64,000 nucleotides of DNA, taken from positions 9,586,880 through 9,650,879 of the forward strand of contig CATQJL010000112.1 of the NCBI GenBank assembly GCA_958299035.1. The letters are read 5' to 3'. Of this stretch, positions 32,754-44,626 are shown piece by piece. The translations under genes were made by a program, and so were the position numbers. Under the pieces are notes generated by a model. It saw only the letters and a program-made list of their open reading frames with translations. It was not told where the DNA came from and searched no databases. Origin of the DNA: Cylicocyclus nassatus. Its lineage: Eukaryota > Nematoda > Chromadorea > Rhabditida > Strongylidae. Numbering within the stretch: the stretch's first letter is position 1; every line of letters starts with the position of its first letter.

Positions 32754-32818
32754 GTTGTTTCAGACTGCCGCACTGACTGCAGCAGACTGCTGCAGTCAGT
32801 GCGGCAGTATGAAACAAC
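32754..32818. other. Long near-perfect hairpin
   Basis: Arms of 31 nt (GTTGTTTCAGACTGCCGCAC and on) with a 3-nt loop and two mismatched positions. A transcript of either strand would form a strong stem resembling a small-RNA precursor, or it is a tiny MITE. Open frames on both strands pass through it and are not called. Confidence 0.6.
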
Positions 32819-33113
32819 CCATAACTTCCAAAACAATTGTGAAATTATGAGGTCATACAATTTTGAATCTTCAAAAATAAATTCATATTGTAATGGCCGT
32901 AAACATGAGACGTCGCGCCCTGATTTCATACGTATTAGGAGCACCCTCTGTTTCACATTGTTTGTAATACATAGGTGACAGATCACCTTTGAATCTCCAC
33001 GTTTTGCAACTTCTCCATTGTATTACAGCTTGTTGCAGTTGCGATTTGTTTTTATTTTGATGAAAGAAATCGAACTCTAAACTTTGAGTGTAATTGCGTA
33101 TAGTAGGCGAGAC

Positions 33114-33390
33114 ATGGTCGCTAGCAACTTCTACACAGTATTTTATATATTACCAGACCTTTGCAAGCTAGGGGTAGAACATGATGCGCTCCAACAAAGA
33201 AAAGATCTGATCGAACTATAGAACTAGGAGATAGCAAAAATCTCGTTTGTCCGATTTTTTGCTTCCAGTGTTTGTGCTCCCAGCAAACATTGCTCAGACG
33301 AAAGAAGACAAATTCAGCCCAAATTACTTCTACAAAAACTACGGGGTTTTTGGCTATCAAACCGTATATAATTCCCTAACACTCTCTTAA
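33114..33390 (+). pseudogene. Unidentified coding segment, two pieces
   Basis: From an ATG at 33114 the frame reads VASNFYTVFYILPDLCKLGV, then EHDALQQRKDLIEL and a stop at 33221. After GCTTCCAG (33268) a second piece reads FVLPANIAQTKEDKFSPNYF and YKNYGVFGYQTVYNSLTLS to a stop at 33390. Both look real, but no standard donor links them in phase; a splice from GGG|GTAGAA is possible only in another frame. The antisense frame at 33121-33360 is a shadow. Confidence 0.35.
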
Positions 33391-33521
33391 AAAATAAGTT
33401 AATGGGGTGTGGCATAACTCTAGAAAAGCTGTGGCGGCCACACCTTTCCGGGGTTGTACCATACCCCATTTTACGTTAACACCATCAAAAAACCTGCGTT
33501 TATAACGCTGCTACTGCTTAA

Positions 33522-33996
33522 AGGCACCGTCCACCCAAAATGGAGGTTGGCGAGATTATGATGGCATACTAGTGTGGGCCCCCATACTAGACAAACCCCC
33601 AAGTTTCGCCGCAAAAGACTGCTTCTGAAACGAGAAATCCGCTCCGGAATTAACAAAAGTGGGCGGGGCGCCCCCGGTCGCCCCGCCCACTTGCATGCTT
33701 TATCTCGCCTGCACTTGTTGCAGAGAGTTCTCGAAACAGGGATTTTTGGGGATTTCGCGAATTTTCGACTCCATATTCGGAATCAGGGCTTTCAGAAGGC
33801 CTGAAGGCGACAAAAACATTGAATTCGAGTTGGGTGGACCGCCGGGGGCGCCCCGCCCACTCTGTTACTTCCGGAGCGGATTTCTCGCTTCAGAAGCAGT
33901 CTTTTGCGGCGAAGCTTGGAGGTTTGTCTAGTATGAGGGCCCACACTAGTATGCCATCATAATCTCGCCAACCTCCATTTTAAGTGGACGGTGCCT
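33522..33996. mobile_element. TTAA-flanked MITE, copy 3
   Basis: 475 bp with TTAA on both sides and ends AGGCACCGTCCACCC/AAAATGGAGG. Arms of about 140 bp share GCGAGATTATGATGGCATAC and GAGAAATCCGCTCCGGAA. The middle is GC-rich with GGGCGGGGCGCCCCC at both sides. Confidence 0.8.
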
Positions 33997-34009
33997 TTAA
34001 CATTCTTCT

Positions 34010-35160
34010 TTACATGCAGGAAATTTCATTTATTATCGTTTCTTTTAGGAAAAGATATAATCGTTTCTCCTTACATATGCAAGTGGAAAATATTGCGAAA
34101 TTGAATTACGGTAACATGCAAAGACTACGCTGCTACGTGAATCGCGAGGAAAGGCGACAAGGATGTACATATACGATAGGCTGAGCCTTGTATTTACACT
34201 AACGTTATTTGAGCCTGATTGGTCCCCTTCAATCTAAGATATTGAAAGCAAAAAGTGGAATAAACTCGATTTTGGCTTGCTTTCAATTCCTTAATTTGAA
34301 GGCTATTTGAAGTAAGATTCCTAAAGTAAGCAAACAAGTCGTAGTTGTTTGCCTTAAGTGCAAAAAGAAGCAGTTAACCCACCTTTGAAACAAAGTTAAC
34401 ATGTTCGAAAATGACCATCGCGCTTGAGGGTCCAATATGAAATATGCTCTTATGCTTTTATAGATCCTCTATTATGCTTACTGACGTATACGATGGTGGG
34501 CCAAAACATCAATGTGCTAGTATTTTGTACGATGGGCCTACCTGACAATGTTAGCAAATATCACGTTATAAGATCAGAACCACCCTGACAACGACCCCCC
34601 CCCCCCAACCCCTCTTCCTGGTCCCTCACGATCCCCAGGTGTGGCATACCACACACCACGCATGACTCTGCTGATGATTTTCTAACGAAGTTGATTACTG
34701 TTCTGCCTTTGTGATGAAAGTAACATAAAATAAACCCAGATAATTTTTGAAATAATATGTGAAGTAGCTGAATTAAGAGGCTTTCCGCTGTCAAAAATCA
34801 CATCACCACATTCTGGCTCCATAATGGCCACATCTTTCGAATATTTTCAAAACTTGCGGTCAGTACTGTAACTTTCGATGGTCATATGCTGCACTTCCAA
34901 ACGCTACGACGGATTTTTGCTTTTTTCCCATTAAAGCTTCGTGAGTGCTCCGATTTCAGACCTAAAATACTTCGTACCACTGCACTCCGCTTTTCTAATT
35001 CTTACCTGTTTCAAGTATGAAGGTCTGCTGCGTGGTGGAAGCAGGTGCTGGAAACCTGCCTCGTGAACTCAAAGCTTTGGCTCCTTTGCAAACTGCATAG
35101 TATATTATTTGAGTGGTGTTACTCTCGCATAGTCCTTGCGTTTGGCTACCTTAAAGGCAT
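34010..35160. other. About 1.1 kb with no gene call
   Basis: Only weak frames. A minus-strand frame at 34561-34794 contains a C-rich stretch (ESCVVCGMPHLG) next to a poly-C tract at 34596-34607. No splice support was found. Confidence 0.4.
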
Positions 35161-35167
35161 CCTTTTA

Positions 35168-35898
35168 GGGCCGCATGCACTAACATTTCCGCTGGGGAGG
35201 GGATCGCAGCTTCAGAAGAAAGCTTCATATCCTGAAGCTCCGGATATCTGGATTTCACGCTGTCTACCTGTCCGTAAGTGCTCTCACCATCCTTCACTAT
35301 GAACATATTGAGCAGAATCGAGAAGCTGTACAAGCCGCATTTCCCAGCTTTTTGTAGGATCCCCTGATGATCCCTGGGGGACGAACATCTATTCTTCAAA
35401 GTCATTTTTCTTTCTCAGAAGTTAACGAAAACCTTCCAAAGTTATACTGAACATCTAACACAACAGTGCTAAGCATGTTGCTGATGAGAACAAATGAATT
35501 GTTGAAAAATCGAATTTTTCGGTATACCCCAAATTTCGACCTGTGGATCATCGAAAATTTCATGACTTCAAAACATCATTTGTTCTTATCAGCAACATGC
35601 TTAGCACTGTTGGGTTAGATAATCTGCACAACTTTGGAAGTTTCTCGTTGACTTTGGAGAAAGAAAAATGACTTTAAAGAAAAGCGCCGGGGATCATCAG
35701 GGATCATACAAAAGCTGGAAAATGCGGTTCGTGCAGCTGCAGCTTCTCGCTCCTCTTCAACATGTTCATAGTGAAGGGTAGTAGGAATAGTTACGGATAG
35801 GTACACAACGTGAAATCCAGATATCTGGAGTTTCGAAATATAAAGCTTTCTTTTAAGCTGCGATCCCCTCCCCGCGGCCATGTTAGTGCATGCGGCCC
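35168..35898. mobile_element. PIF/Harbinger-like palindromic MITE, copy B
   Basis: 731 bp flanked by TTA on both sides (35165-35167, 35899-35901), with ends GGGCCGCATGCACTAACAT. Arms run about 250 bp: GGGGAGGGGATCGCAGCTT, CCGGATATCTGGATTTCACG, CACTATGAACAT, and inner AGCAACATGCTTAGCACTGT pairs. Confidence 0.85.
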
Positions 35899-36959
35899 TT
35901 AATAGCCTACTTTGGTGGAATAAAGTGTTCTACCCTAAGAAGCTGAGTATTGGGTGCATAGCTAAACGTCACATCTCCAGCAATCACTTATGGGTGCGGA
36001 GTTGTCTACTCGTTCCCGTCCATCTGGCTGCAATCTGTGGAGACCATGTAGGACAAAAAATAACGCATTGAGCGAAGAAAGCCTTCTTTTTCATGCTTCC
36101 ACTTTTGATCTAAAAAAAACTTGGACAAAAATGTTTTTTTTTCTTTGTCGGCATAACACGCATTTTTTGGAAAGGCAACAATTGGGTGGGAGTGATGTTT
36201 GATGGTCAATCGCCGAAACTTTGCAGAACGCGGCGCATTCCCTAAAATGTCTCTTCTTCGTAAGCAAATTTTACAGCAAATATAACTTTCAGCTTCAATG
36301 ATTAGGTAAACAGCCGGATGTCTTCAAAAACTGCACAGGAAAGCACACTGATAATACTGTTACACTGATTTCCTTTTCCCCATTGACTTTTATCCTAATA
36401 ATGTTATCTATAAATATATAAAACTCAAAGTTTTCGAGTAAGTATGTTTTCGCGAAGTATGTGGCGAATAGAAATTTTGTGAGTGAACCAAAAAGCGCCA
36501 AATTCTGCACGCATACGTTTTTCGACCCCTGTGCAGGCGATAGGCTACTCTTTGCGGCAATTCGCTTAGTCGTCCTACCGATTTATTGATTTTTAGCACT
36601 CTGCAATGAGAACGAACACTAATCAACCGTTATCAAAACAAATTCATTTTCATTTGATTTGGACATGATGCGGTACTCGAAACAATCGTTTTGAGGTACA
36701 GTATGTGTCGATTACGTACTCCTTTCGCCTAGGATGTATGCATGCGCAAATACGCGCACGAAGCTCTGGCGTGGTGATTGCGCTTACGGAAAAGGGAGCA
36801 CTTGATTGACACTGACTGTAAGCTCATGCACGAGAGTAAAGGCGGGGGGGGGGAGCTTTCAGTGCAGTACCGAGACTGCAGCAGTGCAGGAGGACATGGC
36901 TGAACCGAACGAAAAAAACGGAAGGAGGCGAAGTGTGGCTTTGGCCATTCTCGTGAAGG

Positions 36960-37268
36960 ATGACCCGGTCAGTACCGAAAAATCCAGCTAGTTCCTTATA
37001 TTTCTTGAAAATAGCCGTATGTATATTCGTTGTTATGGTAGCTGCGCAGAACGACATAATTCCAATGAACTTCTTTCACCGAAAATCCGCTCGTACTTAT
37101 GGCTTTGCGCGGGTTTTCGTAAACAGAACGAAGATAGAGCAATTTCACTCTATCCAAAAACTTAGGAAGAATCTTATTGGAGAAGGTCTTGGTCGCCTCG
37201 TAAGTACGCTACCCAACGGCACACATATTAAAGCAGCCAGCCTTAAGCTGCCGGAACGATACCTTTAA
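36960..37268 (+). CDS. Hypothetical protein with an N-terminal membrane segment
   Basis: A 102-codon frame starts MTRSVPKNPASSLYFLKIA and continues VCIFVVMVAAQND, a signal or type II anchor, then NFFHRKSARTYGFARVFVNR. A donor GTAAGT inside the frame at 37201 (after GEGLGRL) could end the exon. An overlapping frame from 36898 (MAEPNEKNGRRRSVALAILV) is also open and could be a first exon. It is tail to tail with the DPP III gene. The family was not recognised. Confidence 0.35.
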   Translation: MTRSVPKNPASSLYFLKIAVCIFVVMVAAQNDIIPMNFFHRKSARTYGFARVFVNRTKIEQFHSIQKLRKNLIGEGLGRLVSTLPNGTHIKAASLKLPERYL

Positions 37269-37386
37269 CAAAATCGGATTACTTCTTGTGATAATGCTTT
37301 TAACCCAATGAAGACGAGAAAATGAGCATTTTATAACTTAGAATCATATAACTTATAAAAGATAGAGCAGAGGTGATGTAACAATA

Positions 37387-40300
37387 TTATTTTTGATGAT
37401 CGGTTCCTTTCAGATGCGAGGGGTACCAAACCAAATCTTTCAACCAGCATTGCTCAAGTTCGTCAATCGCTCCTGACTCGTATCGTTCTAGGAATGATTG
37501 TATAACACCCGCTGATGTAGCATCGTAGGACTTCAGTGTAACTTCTTCTGAAATGTCTTCTTGGCCAAGTTGCAGCAAAATCTGCCTACGGTTACTTCAA
37601 ATCACCTTTGCCGTCAAAAACTGTATTTGCCTGTACAAAAAGTCTTCGTGGCTTTCGTCGAGCTATGCATATATCGCGCCACCGTAACTCCTGCTCACCC
37701 ACGGTGCCGTATTTTTCAAAAAGCTTGGTTCCTCCTTGGACGTCTGCCGCAGATTTGTGAGCCTACGGGTTTCCAATTGTACATCAAAGAGAGATAATGA
37801 AACCTTAACCAACCTGCAACTTAGCCAGGAAAGCGTTTACAGCAGGCTTTCCAACATCATCAATCTTTTTCTTGTCTAATTTAAACTTCAGATCGGGCTT
37901 ACCATCCTCGCCAACGCATTCTGTTATAGTAACAAAATCTTGACCAGCCTCCAGGCACACCTTGGTAAGCACAAAACGGGCGTAACAATGAGCCTAAAAA
38001 AGCCACAACATTGAACACTTCAGCATATATCGAAACATAGCTGTTCTGATTACGTACTGAAACTAAAAAAACGTTTAGAGACATGAAGTTTCCACCAGAA
38101 TATCAAAACCAACCTGGCCCCACTTCTTCGTCTCTGCAGAGTAAAACTCTAGGGCTAACAGTCCAGCGCGGATTTCATTCAGCCAGTTGACATACTTTAC
38201 AGTCTCAGCCATGGCGTCTTTATATCCGAATATTCTGAAAATTATCTGTAGAAGTACCATTTTCTAACATTGCAATTCTAGTTTGATACCGTGAAGCTTC
38301 AAATGCATTTTACTTGTCAGGATAAAAATAAGGCTCACTCTAGAATATCAGCATCACAGCATAGTACATATCCAACAGCTTCTGCTCGGCATTCCTCGTA
38401 AGCACTCGAGAGAGGACCAAACACCGACGACCATGTCTCTCCAGGCTCATACCATGTTGCTACCTAAGATAGCTAGGAATGATTACATCATATGTTTGCG
38501 CTAGGAGAATTGACTTATAAAAATTAAACCAGACTCACAGGCTTCCCAGTGATAAGATCTACAGTGTTTCTGTCGAAGTTGAATGTACCGTCCGCGTTTC
38601 TTTGGAACAACTTCCCACTACCATGTCCAAGTAATTCGTGAAGTCCCACTTGAACTTCAAAGGAATCTTTGTGATAGGTATGCAAAAGATCCTGCAATAA
38701 GACTCTTCTTCAAGAACTGCGTCAAAATTTATGAAAAGAAATTCACGAATTTATGGGAAAAATTTATGCGGACCTCATCTTCTTGATCGATGAAGTTCAT
38801 TTTTTGCTTCGGAGTCGCTGCTATCACGTTGCCCAAAGATACATTCTTGAAACCCTCATTCTGTCGAATATCGTCATCTAAACAATGGAAACGATCGAGA
38901 AAATGCCGTCTGCTTTTTTGTGCACAACTATATGCCAAAATACTATATGCAAACCACAAAGATGGTGAAGAAGAATTGACTTACAGTTAGGGATGTTAAT
39001 CCCAGAAGGAAGTCCACTGGATGCGAATGATATTACATCGAGCGCAGTAAAATCAGGCTTAACAGCACAAAATCATTCGAACAACACGATGTTAAAGATC
39101 ATATGTTACCTTCAAGAAATGGTCTTTCTCGTATGGTTTACCCCATGGTAACCGTTCCAAAATCTGTTCTGCTTTACTGACTAGCGTTTTGAACTTAAGA
39201 GAAGTTTCTTTGTTAACGCAAGCAACGAAACCTAAATAAAGACATCAACTGGCTTACACCATGTGCAAATCGTCTACTTACCTTCGAACTCGCTCCTAAC
39301 TCCTGCAGGGTCACGATAATTTTCGATAAATCCTATATAACTTTCGATCACTGGTTCAATGTCCTTTATCCAGAAGCGTGAGCCGTCCTAAACATACTCC
39401 GTCAATTATCATTCTAACACCCTAGGACCGCAATAGCTACTTTCACAGAGTGTGTCATGAAATTCTCTATGATATGTCCTTTACCTATGATATGTGTTGG
39501 AAACAAAAGCAACGCGACAAAAAAATGGTATGCTCTTACACAACACACTGGTAAGACTATGAATCACATTACATACTAATCGACATCTCTGCGTGCCGTA
39601 GCTTGATCGTGAAGAGACGATATGATCAAAGGCTTACCGAAGGGAAACAGCAATAAAATCACCTTGTGGTATTTTACATCTCCTTCGGTAAAATGTTCGA
39701 TATACTTCGAAATCATCTTTTTCTGTGTATCATTTGCAGCCACTTCCAATGCCTAAACATAAACCAGAGACATGTAAAATGAAAAAAAAATGCGCAACAC
39801 TGCATACTGACTTTCAAAAATCGAAATAGCATACAAGAAAAGAAGACAACCTCAAGATTTCAGTCCTAAAAAACCTTCAAGTCCCATTCGAAGGCTCAGT
39901 TTTGAACGGGATAAAGCTTACTGAGGTTCGCGACTTTACGACTGCTAGCACTTGCATACTGTGACTTCACACGAACAGCAAGAAAGCCCAAGGTACAAAT
40001 ACACGCACGCATACGTTTGTGAAGTTTGAGTGCGTTCAATGAAAGCTCTTTTGCAACTTTTGCTTTGTGCAGTGGAAGTTTAGAATTGAAAATGCTGAAA
40101 ATCGTAGATACTTACCTTAGCAAGACAAGAGCATGTTCTAGCCATTAGTGGAGAATAATCGCCTCTCTCAGTAACAATGATAGAATCTTCGAACTCTTCT
40201 TCAGAAGCTCCATCTGCAACAAGCTCAACCAATCAATCACTAAGAGATATACGCGTTTTTGCGCAGTGTTTCTACTTGTCCCAATTTTTTGGACAAAGTA

Positions 40301-41359
40301 TCTGTGCAGTTGTTTCTGAAGTTCCCCTCCAAACTAAGCACTACGGCTTTCAACTTCAGTCCACCAACCTGTCTTACTGCTAGCCAATCTCAGCCGATAC
40401 ACGGTTTTTCCATTCTTCTTTTCGAAATCTTTAAAAAGCCTGGTGTTCCATAGTTCCAACTCTTTCGCCTAAGCAATTTTTTAAGCTCCATTATGGAAGA
40501 AAAACTATAAAGAAGTTCAGCTCACTTTACAGTATCTGTCGATCTTTTCGACATCAGTCTCATTGATGTTTTCGCTATGATAACATGTCACACCCTGAAA
40601 GGAGTCGACAAGTTACTGGAAACACAATGAGAAATCGGACCTTATGATTACCCTGTCGCCGTAGCCGAGATGTAGCTGCTTGCTCTCGAGAGTACCCATC
40701 ACAGGTCTCACCACTTCCCAAGTTCTCAGAAATGTAGGTGAGAGCTTGGCAGCTTCGCTTGACCGCATCAGTGCATCAATTTTCTTCTGAAGAAAAACAA
40801 GATAAAGGTTGGCAGCAGAAACAGTTCATACCATATCAACGCCAGGTATTATCTTCGAATCTCCGAATCCGCGATAATTTCCGTTATTGTAGTAGAATCC
40901 GGCCACATACATCAAAAACCCGTCCCACTCTTCGTCAGAGAATCCACACTTTTTGGCTTTTTCTGAACATGATGCAATCCTATGGACTTGTTTGGGAAGT
41001 GAGGAGAAGACCCACCTTTCAAAGAATCCAAACTCTCTGCTTTGAACAGTCTGAAAAACGTAACGAAAATGCCGGGAGACTCCGGCGATACCTGCACAAT
41101 AATATCAGAAATTATTAGGTCGATTCGGATAAACTGGAAGAATACCTGCAGAAAGACCGCTAAAGCTCCGTTGTAAGAAGCCTTTGACATATGGTGCGCA
41201 TATAGCCGCTCTTTGCTCGTCAAAGCTGAACAAGTCCAAATATGGCAAAGCCGTGAAAAATAAGACAATACCTTTGAAAGCATCAGCGCAGTCAAGAGGA
41301 CAGATCGGTGAATCGTTTGGTAGAATGTAAAGTGACTTGTCGACATCCCCGGCACTCAT
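37387..41359 (-). CDS. dpp3: Dipeptidyl peptidase III (M49 zinc peptidase), 19 exons
   Basis: Cytosolic zinc peptidase that removes dipeptides from the N-terminus of short peptides. Exons: 41272-41359, 41146-41225, 41016-41091, 40832-40962, 40652-40786, 40526-40594, 40378-40468, 40116-40213, 39663-39752, 39282-39387, 39110-39231, 38985-39057, 38774-38877, 38539-38691, 38339-38463, 38114-38234, 37814-37993, 37606-37762, 37387-37547. All phases join, giving 719 aa; vertebrate DPP III is about 737. Family hallmarks: YILPND near the start, [39 protein letters not shown] (about residues 439-448, zinc ligands and catalytic Glu), EECRAE (about 495-500, third ligand), [18 protein letters not shown]. 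Donor GTCCGC after exon 13 and acceptor GTTAAG before exon 12 are unusual. A TTCGTTCCAG 26 nt before the ATG could take a trans-spliced leader. Confidence 0.96.
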
Positions 41360-41399
41360 CTTCCGTAAGCTGAGGTTTGAGCTGGAACGAATGACTATG

Positions 41400-42390
41400 T
41401 CCACAAATGGAAAAACTCCACACTTCAGAATATATATAGCAATATAAATTTATTCATATCCGCTTGGTTCATAATCAATAATGTGAAATTGGCTGTTTTA
41501 GACTACAAAAGAAAAGAGGACGAGCATACAGTAAATATTATCAGATGATTAAACTTCATAATGAGCGCGCGAGTGGAAAAAATAGCGTGCATTCTACGAA
41601 TTATCTAGGACAACAGAATGCGAAAAAAGCAAAAAGTCTCAAAAGTGTATTGAGCACGACTGCAGTCGAAGAATCTTGAAGCAGACTCCACAAAATAAAA
41701 AAAGACATAGCTAAGAGAAAAAATGAAAACATGCCAAAATCTGGGATGCGACGCTTTCAGTTGGCGAATGTGCGACGTCAAAATTGACGAAGAATGAAGC
41801 CGATGTTGTGCGGAGAATGAGAAAAAGAGCGACGCGACACCGTTAGCACGTCCAGGACCCCATCGAAGCGATAATCGAAGCACATTTTGCATCATGAAAA
41901 CTTGAGCTCTCCTTTAAATTTAGACGTTTTTGTAGAAGGCAAGATTGCTGTAAAAGACGATCTCAAAGTTCGATTGAATCATAATTTATGATGAGTCGCC
42001 TGTCGATGCGTGAAATATGCCTGTCACGTACAGTACTAATGATTTTCAACACAGTGCAAAAAGATCAGTACAGTGCAAAAACGTTTATTCTCGCTCACAG
42101 TTTGGTAGTAGATTACCTACTTTACCAATGAGATCGTGTCCGATGAATTTGCGAAAATGTATTTGAAAAGAGTCACAAAGACTTTCACAAAGTTTTTGTT
42201 TGATGAAGGCGAAGAATCTCTAGCTTCCAAACTCCCAGAGCTTAGATTTGATTGGTGAAACAAACAGACAATCAGACAAAGCTCTTGCGATTAAACTAGT
42301 TATATATAACATCAAATACATCCGACCTCAAATAAGTATTAAGTTACTCGTACTTTTCACGAAAAAACTGGACAGATTATCGCTACTCTC
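41400..42390. other. Upstream of DPP III; no gene called
   Basis: A minus-strand frame (41605-41895) and a charged plus-strand frame (about 41725-41844, KHAKIWDATLSVGE) overlap; neither has splice support. A short CAGTGCAAAAA phrase is repeated at 42052 and 42073. Promoter elements of DPP III were not identified. Confidence 0.4.
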
Positions 42391-42398
42391 CCATCACT

Positions 42399-42581
42399 AT
42401 GCAAATGTCCCGTAAGCCATCGGCGAATCGGCGTAATCCTCTAAAGGATTCAGCGCTTCATCAGAGATCCTTGAAAATTGGACAAACTTCTCTTCTTCAG
42501 TCCGCCAGACCGCAATCCTCTAAAGCTCAAGATTCACGAAGAACTGTACCTATGAGAAGTATGAGAAGACTCTTGTGCTGA
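42399..42581 (+). CDS. Small basic hypothetical protein, 60 aa
   Basis: Starts MQMSRKPSANRRNPLKDSAL and ends RRTVPMRSMRRLLC. Rich in Arg, Lys, Ser and Gln, strongly basic. A TATATAAC lies about 95 nt upstream (42300). Such composition fits a small nucleic-acid-binding protein, but also a chance frame; no family is claimed. Confidence 0.3.
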   Translation: MQMSRKPSANRRNPLKDSALHQRSLKIGQTSLLQSARPQSSKAQDSRRTVPMRSMRRLLC

Positions 42582-42987
42582 TATCCTGCTTTTTTTTACT
42601 CCGTCCCTGATTTCCCTGACCGTGATTTCCAAGTACCCTGCTTGAACAAACACTGTTAGAGGCTCTCCTTTAACCTAATTCCCAAAGCAGCGTCTCAAAA
42701 TTATCATCCTGAGACTTCTATATGGTCTACTCCGACAAGAGCAAAGTGCGGATTAGAGTTTTGGTCAAAGCACCACTATTACAAGGTCTCGACCCACGAA
42801 TGCTGAGACTCAACTTGCTGTACTTTAATGGACATATAAGGATTAACGCTAACGAATGATAATGAAGAAGAACAAATATGCTTCAGAGAAAAAACTACAA
42901 GCCCGTTTTGAAATTTGCGCTTTTTGTAGCCTGCAATTGCGTACTATCCCCTTCGCACGCGAATATGCAGAATCTGTGTGCTAGGGA

Positions 42988-43835
42988 GACAGGTGCCAGA
43001 CTTTAGGGCCGCATGCACTAACATCGCCGCGGGGAGGGGATCGCAGCTTAGAAGAAAGCTTTCTATTTCGAAACTCCAGTTACCTGGATTTCACGTTGTG
43101 TACCTATCCGTAAGTATTCCTACTACCCTTCACTATGAACATGTTGAACAGGAGCGAGAAGCTGTACAAACCACTTTTCCAGCTTTTGCATGGTCCCTGG
43201 TAATCCCCTGCGCTTTTCTTTAGAGTCATTTTTCTTTCTCCGAAGTTAACGGAAAACCTCCAAAATTGTGCGTATTATCTAACCCGACAGTGCTAAGCAT
43301 GTTGCTGATAAGAACAAATGATGTTTTGAAGTCATAAATTTTTCGATGATCCACAGGTCGAATGAGGTTTACCGAAAAATTCGACTTTTTAAAAACTCAT
43401 TTGTTCTCAACAGCAAGATGCTTAACACTGTTGTGTTAGATGTTCAGTACAACTTTGGAAGGTTTTCGTCAACTTCGGAGAAAGAAAAATGACTTTAAAG
43501 AAAAGCGCCGGGGATCATCAGGGATCATACAAAAGCTGGAAAATGCGGTTCGTACAGCTTCTCGCTTCTGTTCAACATGTTCATAGTGAAGGGTAGTAGG
43601 AATACTTACGGATAGGTACACAACGTGAAATCCAGATATCTGGAGCTTCAGAATATGAAGCTTTCTTTTAAGCTGCAATCCCCTCCCCAGCGGGGAGGTT
43701 AGTGCATGCGGCCCTTATTCTGTTTGGCCGTGCATCCTTTTCACTCATTCGTTATTTGTCAAATCAATGCACTGATCAGTAACAGAGGGGTGAACAAAAT
43801 GAATCTGTTGAGTAAAGCTAGACCAGTGTCCAAGG
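42988..43835. mobile_element. Small TIR element interrupted by a Harbinger-like MITE
   Basis: The outer pieces (42988-43005 and 43715-43835) together match the complement of 47139-47279: GGTGCCAGACTT at one side, then TCATTCGTTATTTGTCAAAT, CAGAGGGGTGAAC and AATCTGTTGAG. Harbinger-like copy C sits between them at a TTA, so the order of insertion is clear. Confidence 0.75.
43006..43714. mobile_element. PIF/Harbinger-like palindromic MITE, copy C
   Basis: 709 bp with TTA on both sides (43003-43005, 43715-43717) and ends GGGCCGCATGCACTAACAT. Closely similar to copy B over both arms, including CATAGTGAAGGGTAGTAGGA and AAAGCGCCGGGGATCATCAG. Confidence 0.85.
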
Positions 43836-43904
43836 ATCAATTCGACCTGTTGGTTCCTCGACTAAAGACTTCTGCGTCTCTCCCCCTCCCCCTGCTTCCT
43901 CCCG

Positions 43905-44213
43905 ATGGCCGACCCCTTGTCTAGCCACTTTTACGAAGCCAGGCCTCGAGGAAGACCTCAACGCTTCGGTATCAGCCGCAACCTCAACGCTTCGGTATCA
44001 GCCGCAGTGTCCGCGGCCTTGGAGTATCTGCCAGAGGAGGGATGGATTAAAGATTGCTTGCAGAGGGCAATCACACTTTTGACTGAGAGGAATGAGCTGT
44101 TAACGATTGCGAACACGGATCCCGAAGTATTCGGCTTTTACGATAAGCAATCAAAACCGGATGCGATGCAGTTAACGAACCTGTTCTACCCACATTTTTT
44201 GTCATTTATTTAT
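43905..44213 (+). pseudogene. ORF1 (gag-like) fragment of a DIRS-like retrotransposon
   Basis: The frame reads SAALEYLPEEGWIKDCLQRA, then LLTERNELLTIANTDPEVFG and FYDKQSKPDAMQ. The order of L..RN.LL.IA.......V..Y...S is that of ORF1 in DIRS/PAT elements as I recall it. A 27-bp unit (ACCTCAACGCTTCGGTATCA) is duplicated in tandem near 43950-44005. RT and RNase H relics at 49.96-52.7 kb may be from the same element, now separated by later insertions. Confidence 0.35.
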
Positions 44214-44336
44214 TTATTTCGATGCACTCAAAGGTGCGCCAAAAGTAACAGAAAAATGCAGAAATGCAGCAGATAGTAGAATTTCAGCCAACCGCACAAA
44301 GCTACGTAAAATGATGGAAGGCCAAGACGTATATAC

Positions 44337-44585
44337 CAGTGGCGGTTGCAGGATTTCCGTCCGGAGAAAAGGGGACGGCGAAAATTTTTTTCAAATGAAG
44401 GTGCGTGCGTGGCGTCAGCCAGCACTCCGAAAATTCTTTAGGTGAATCTTCTCAGAATTCTTGCAGGCCCGTGACCCCGAAGCAGCCACGCCCGGAAATT
44501 TTTTTTGCAGGTTAATTAGAATTCTTAAAAAACTCTAGAAATTTTTTCAATTATTTACAAGAATAAACAAGTCACTTGCACATTT
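44337..44585 (-). mobile_element. Fragment of the hAT-like MITE family
   Basis: CCAGTGGCGGTTGCAGGATT at the left, then GTGCGTGGCGTCAGCCA and a TTTACAAGAATAAACAAGTC stretch, match the complement of 45350-45603. The far end is missing. Confidence 0.65.
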
Positions 44586-44626
44586 TTATAACCAATGTAT
44601 AGTCCCCTCCACAAATCGTGCTACCC

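Noticed and set aside
40912..41355. 147-codon minus-strand frame and overlapping plus-strand frames in 40177-41118
   Set aside because: The minus frame reads through introns of the DPP III gene; the plus frames are antisense to its exons.
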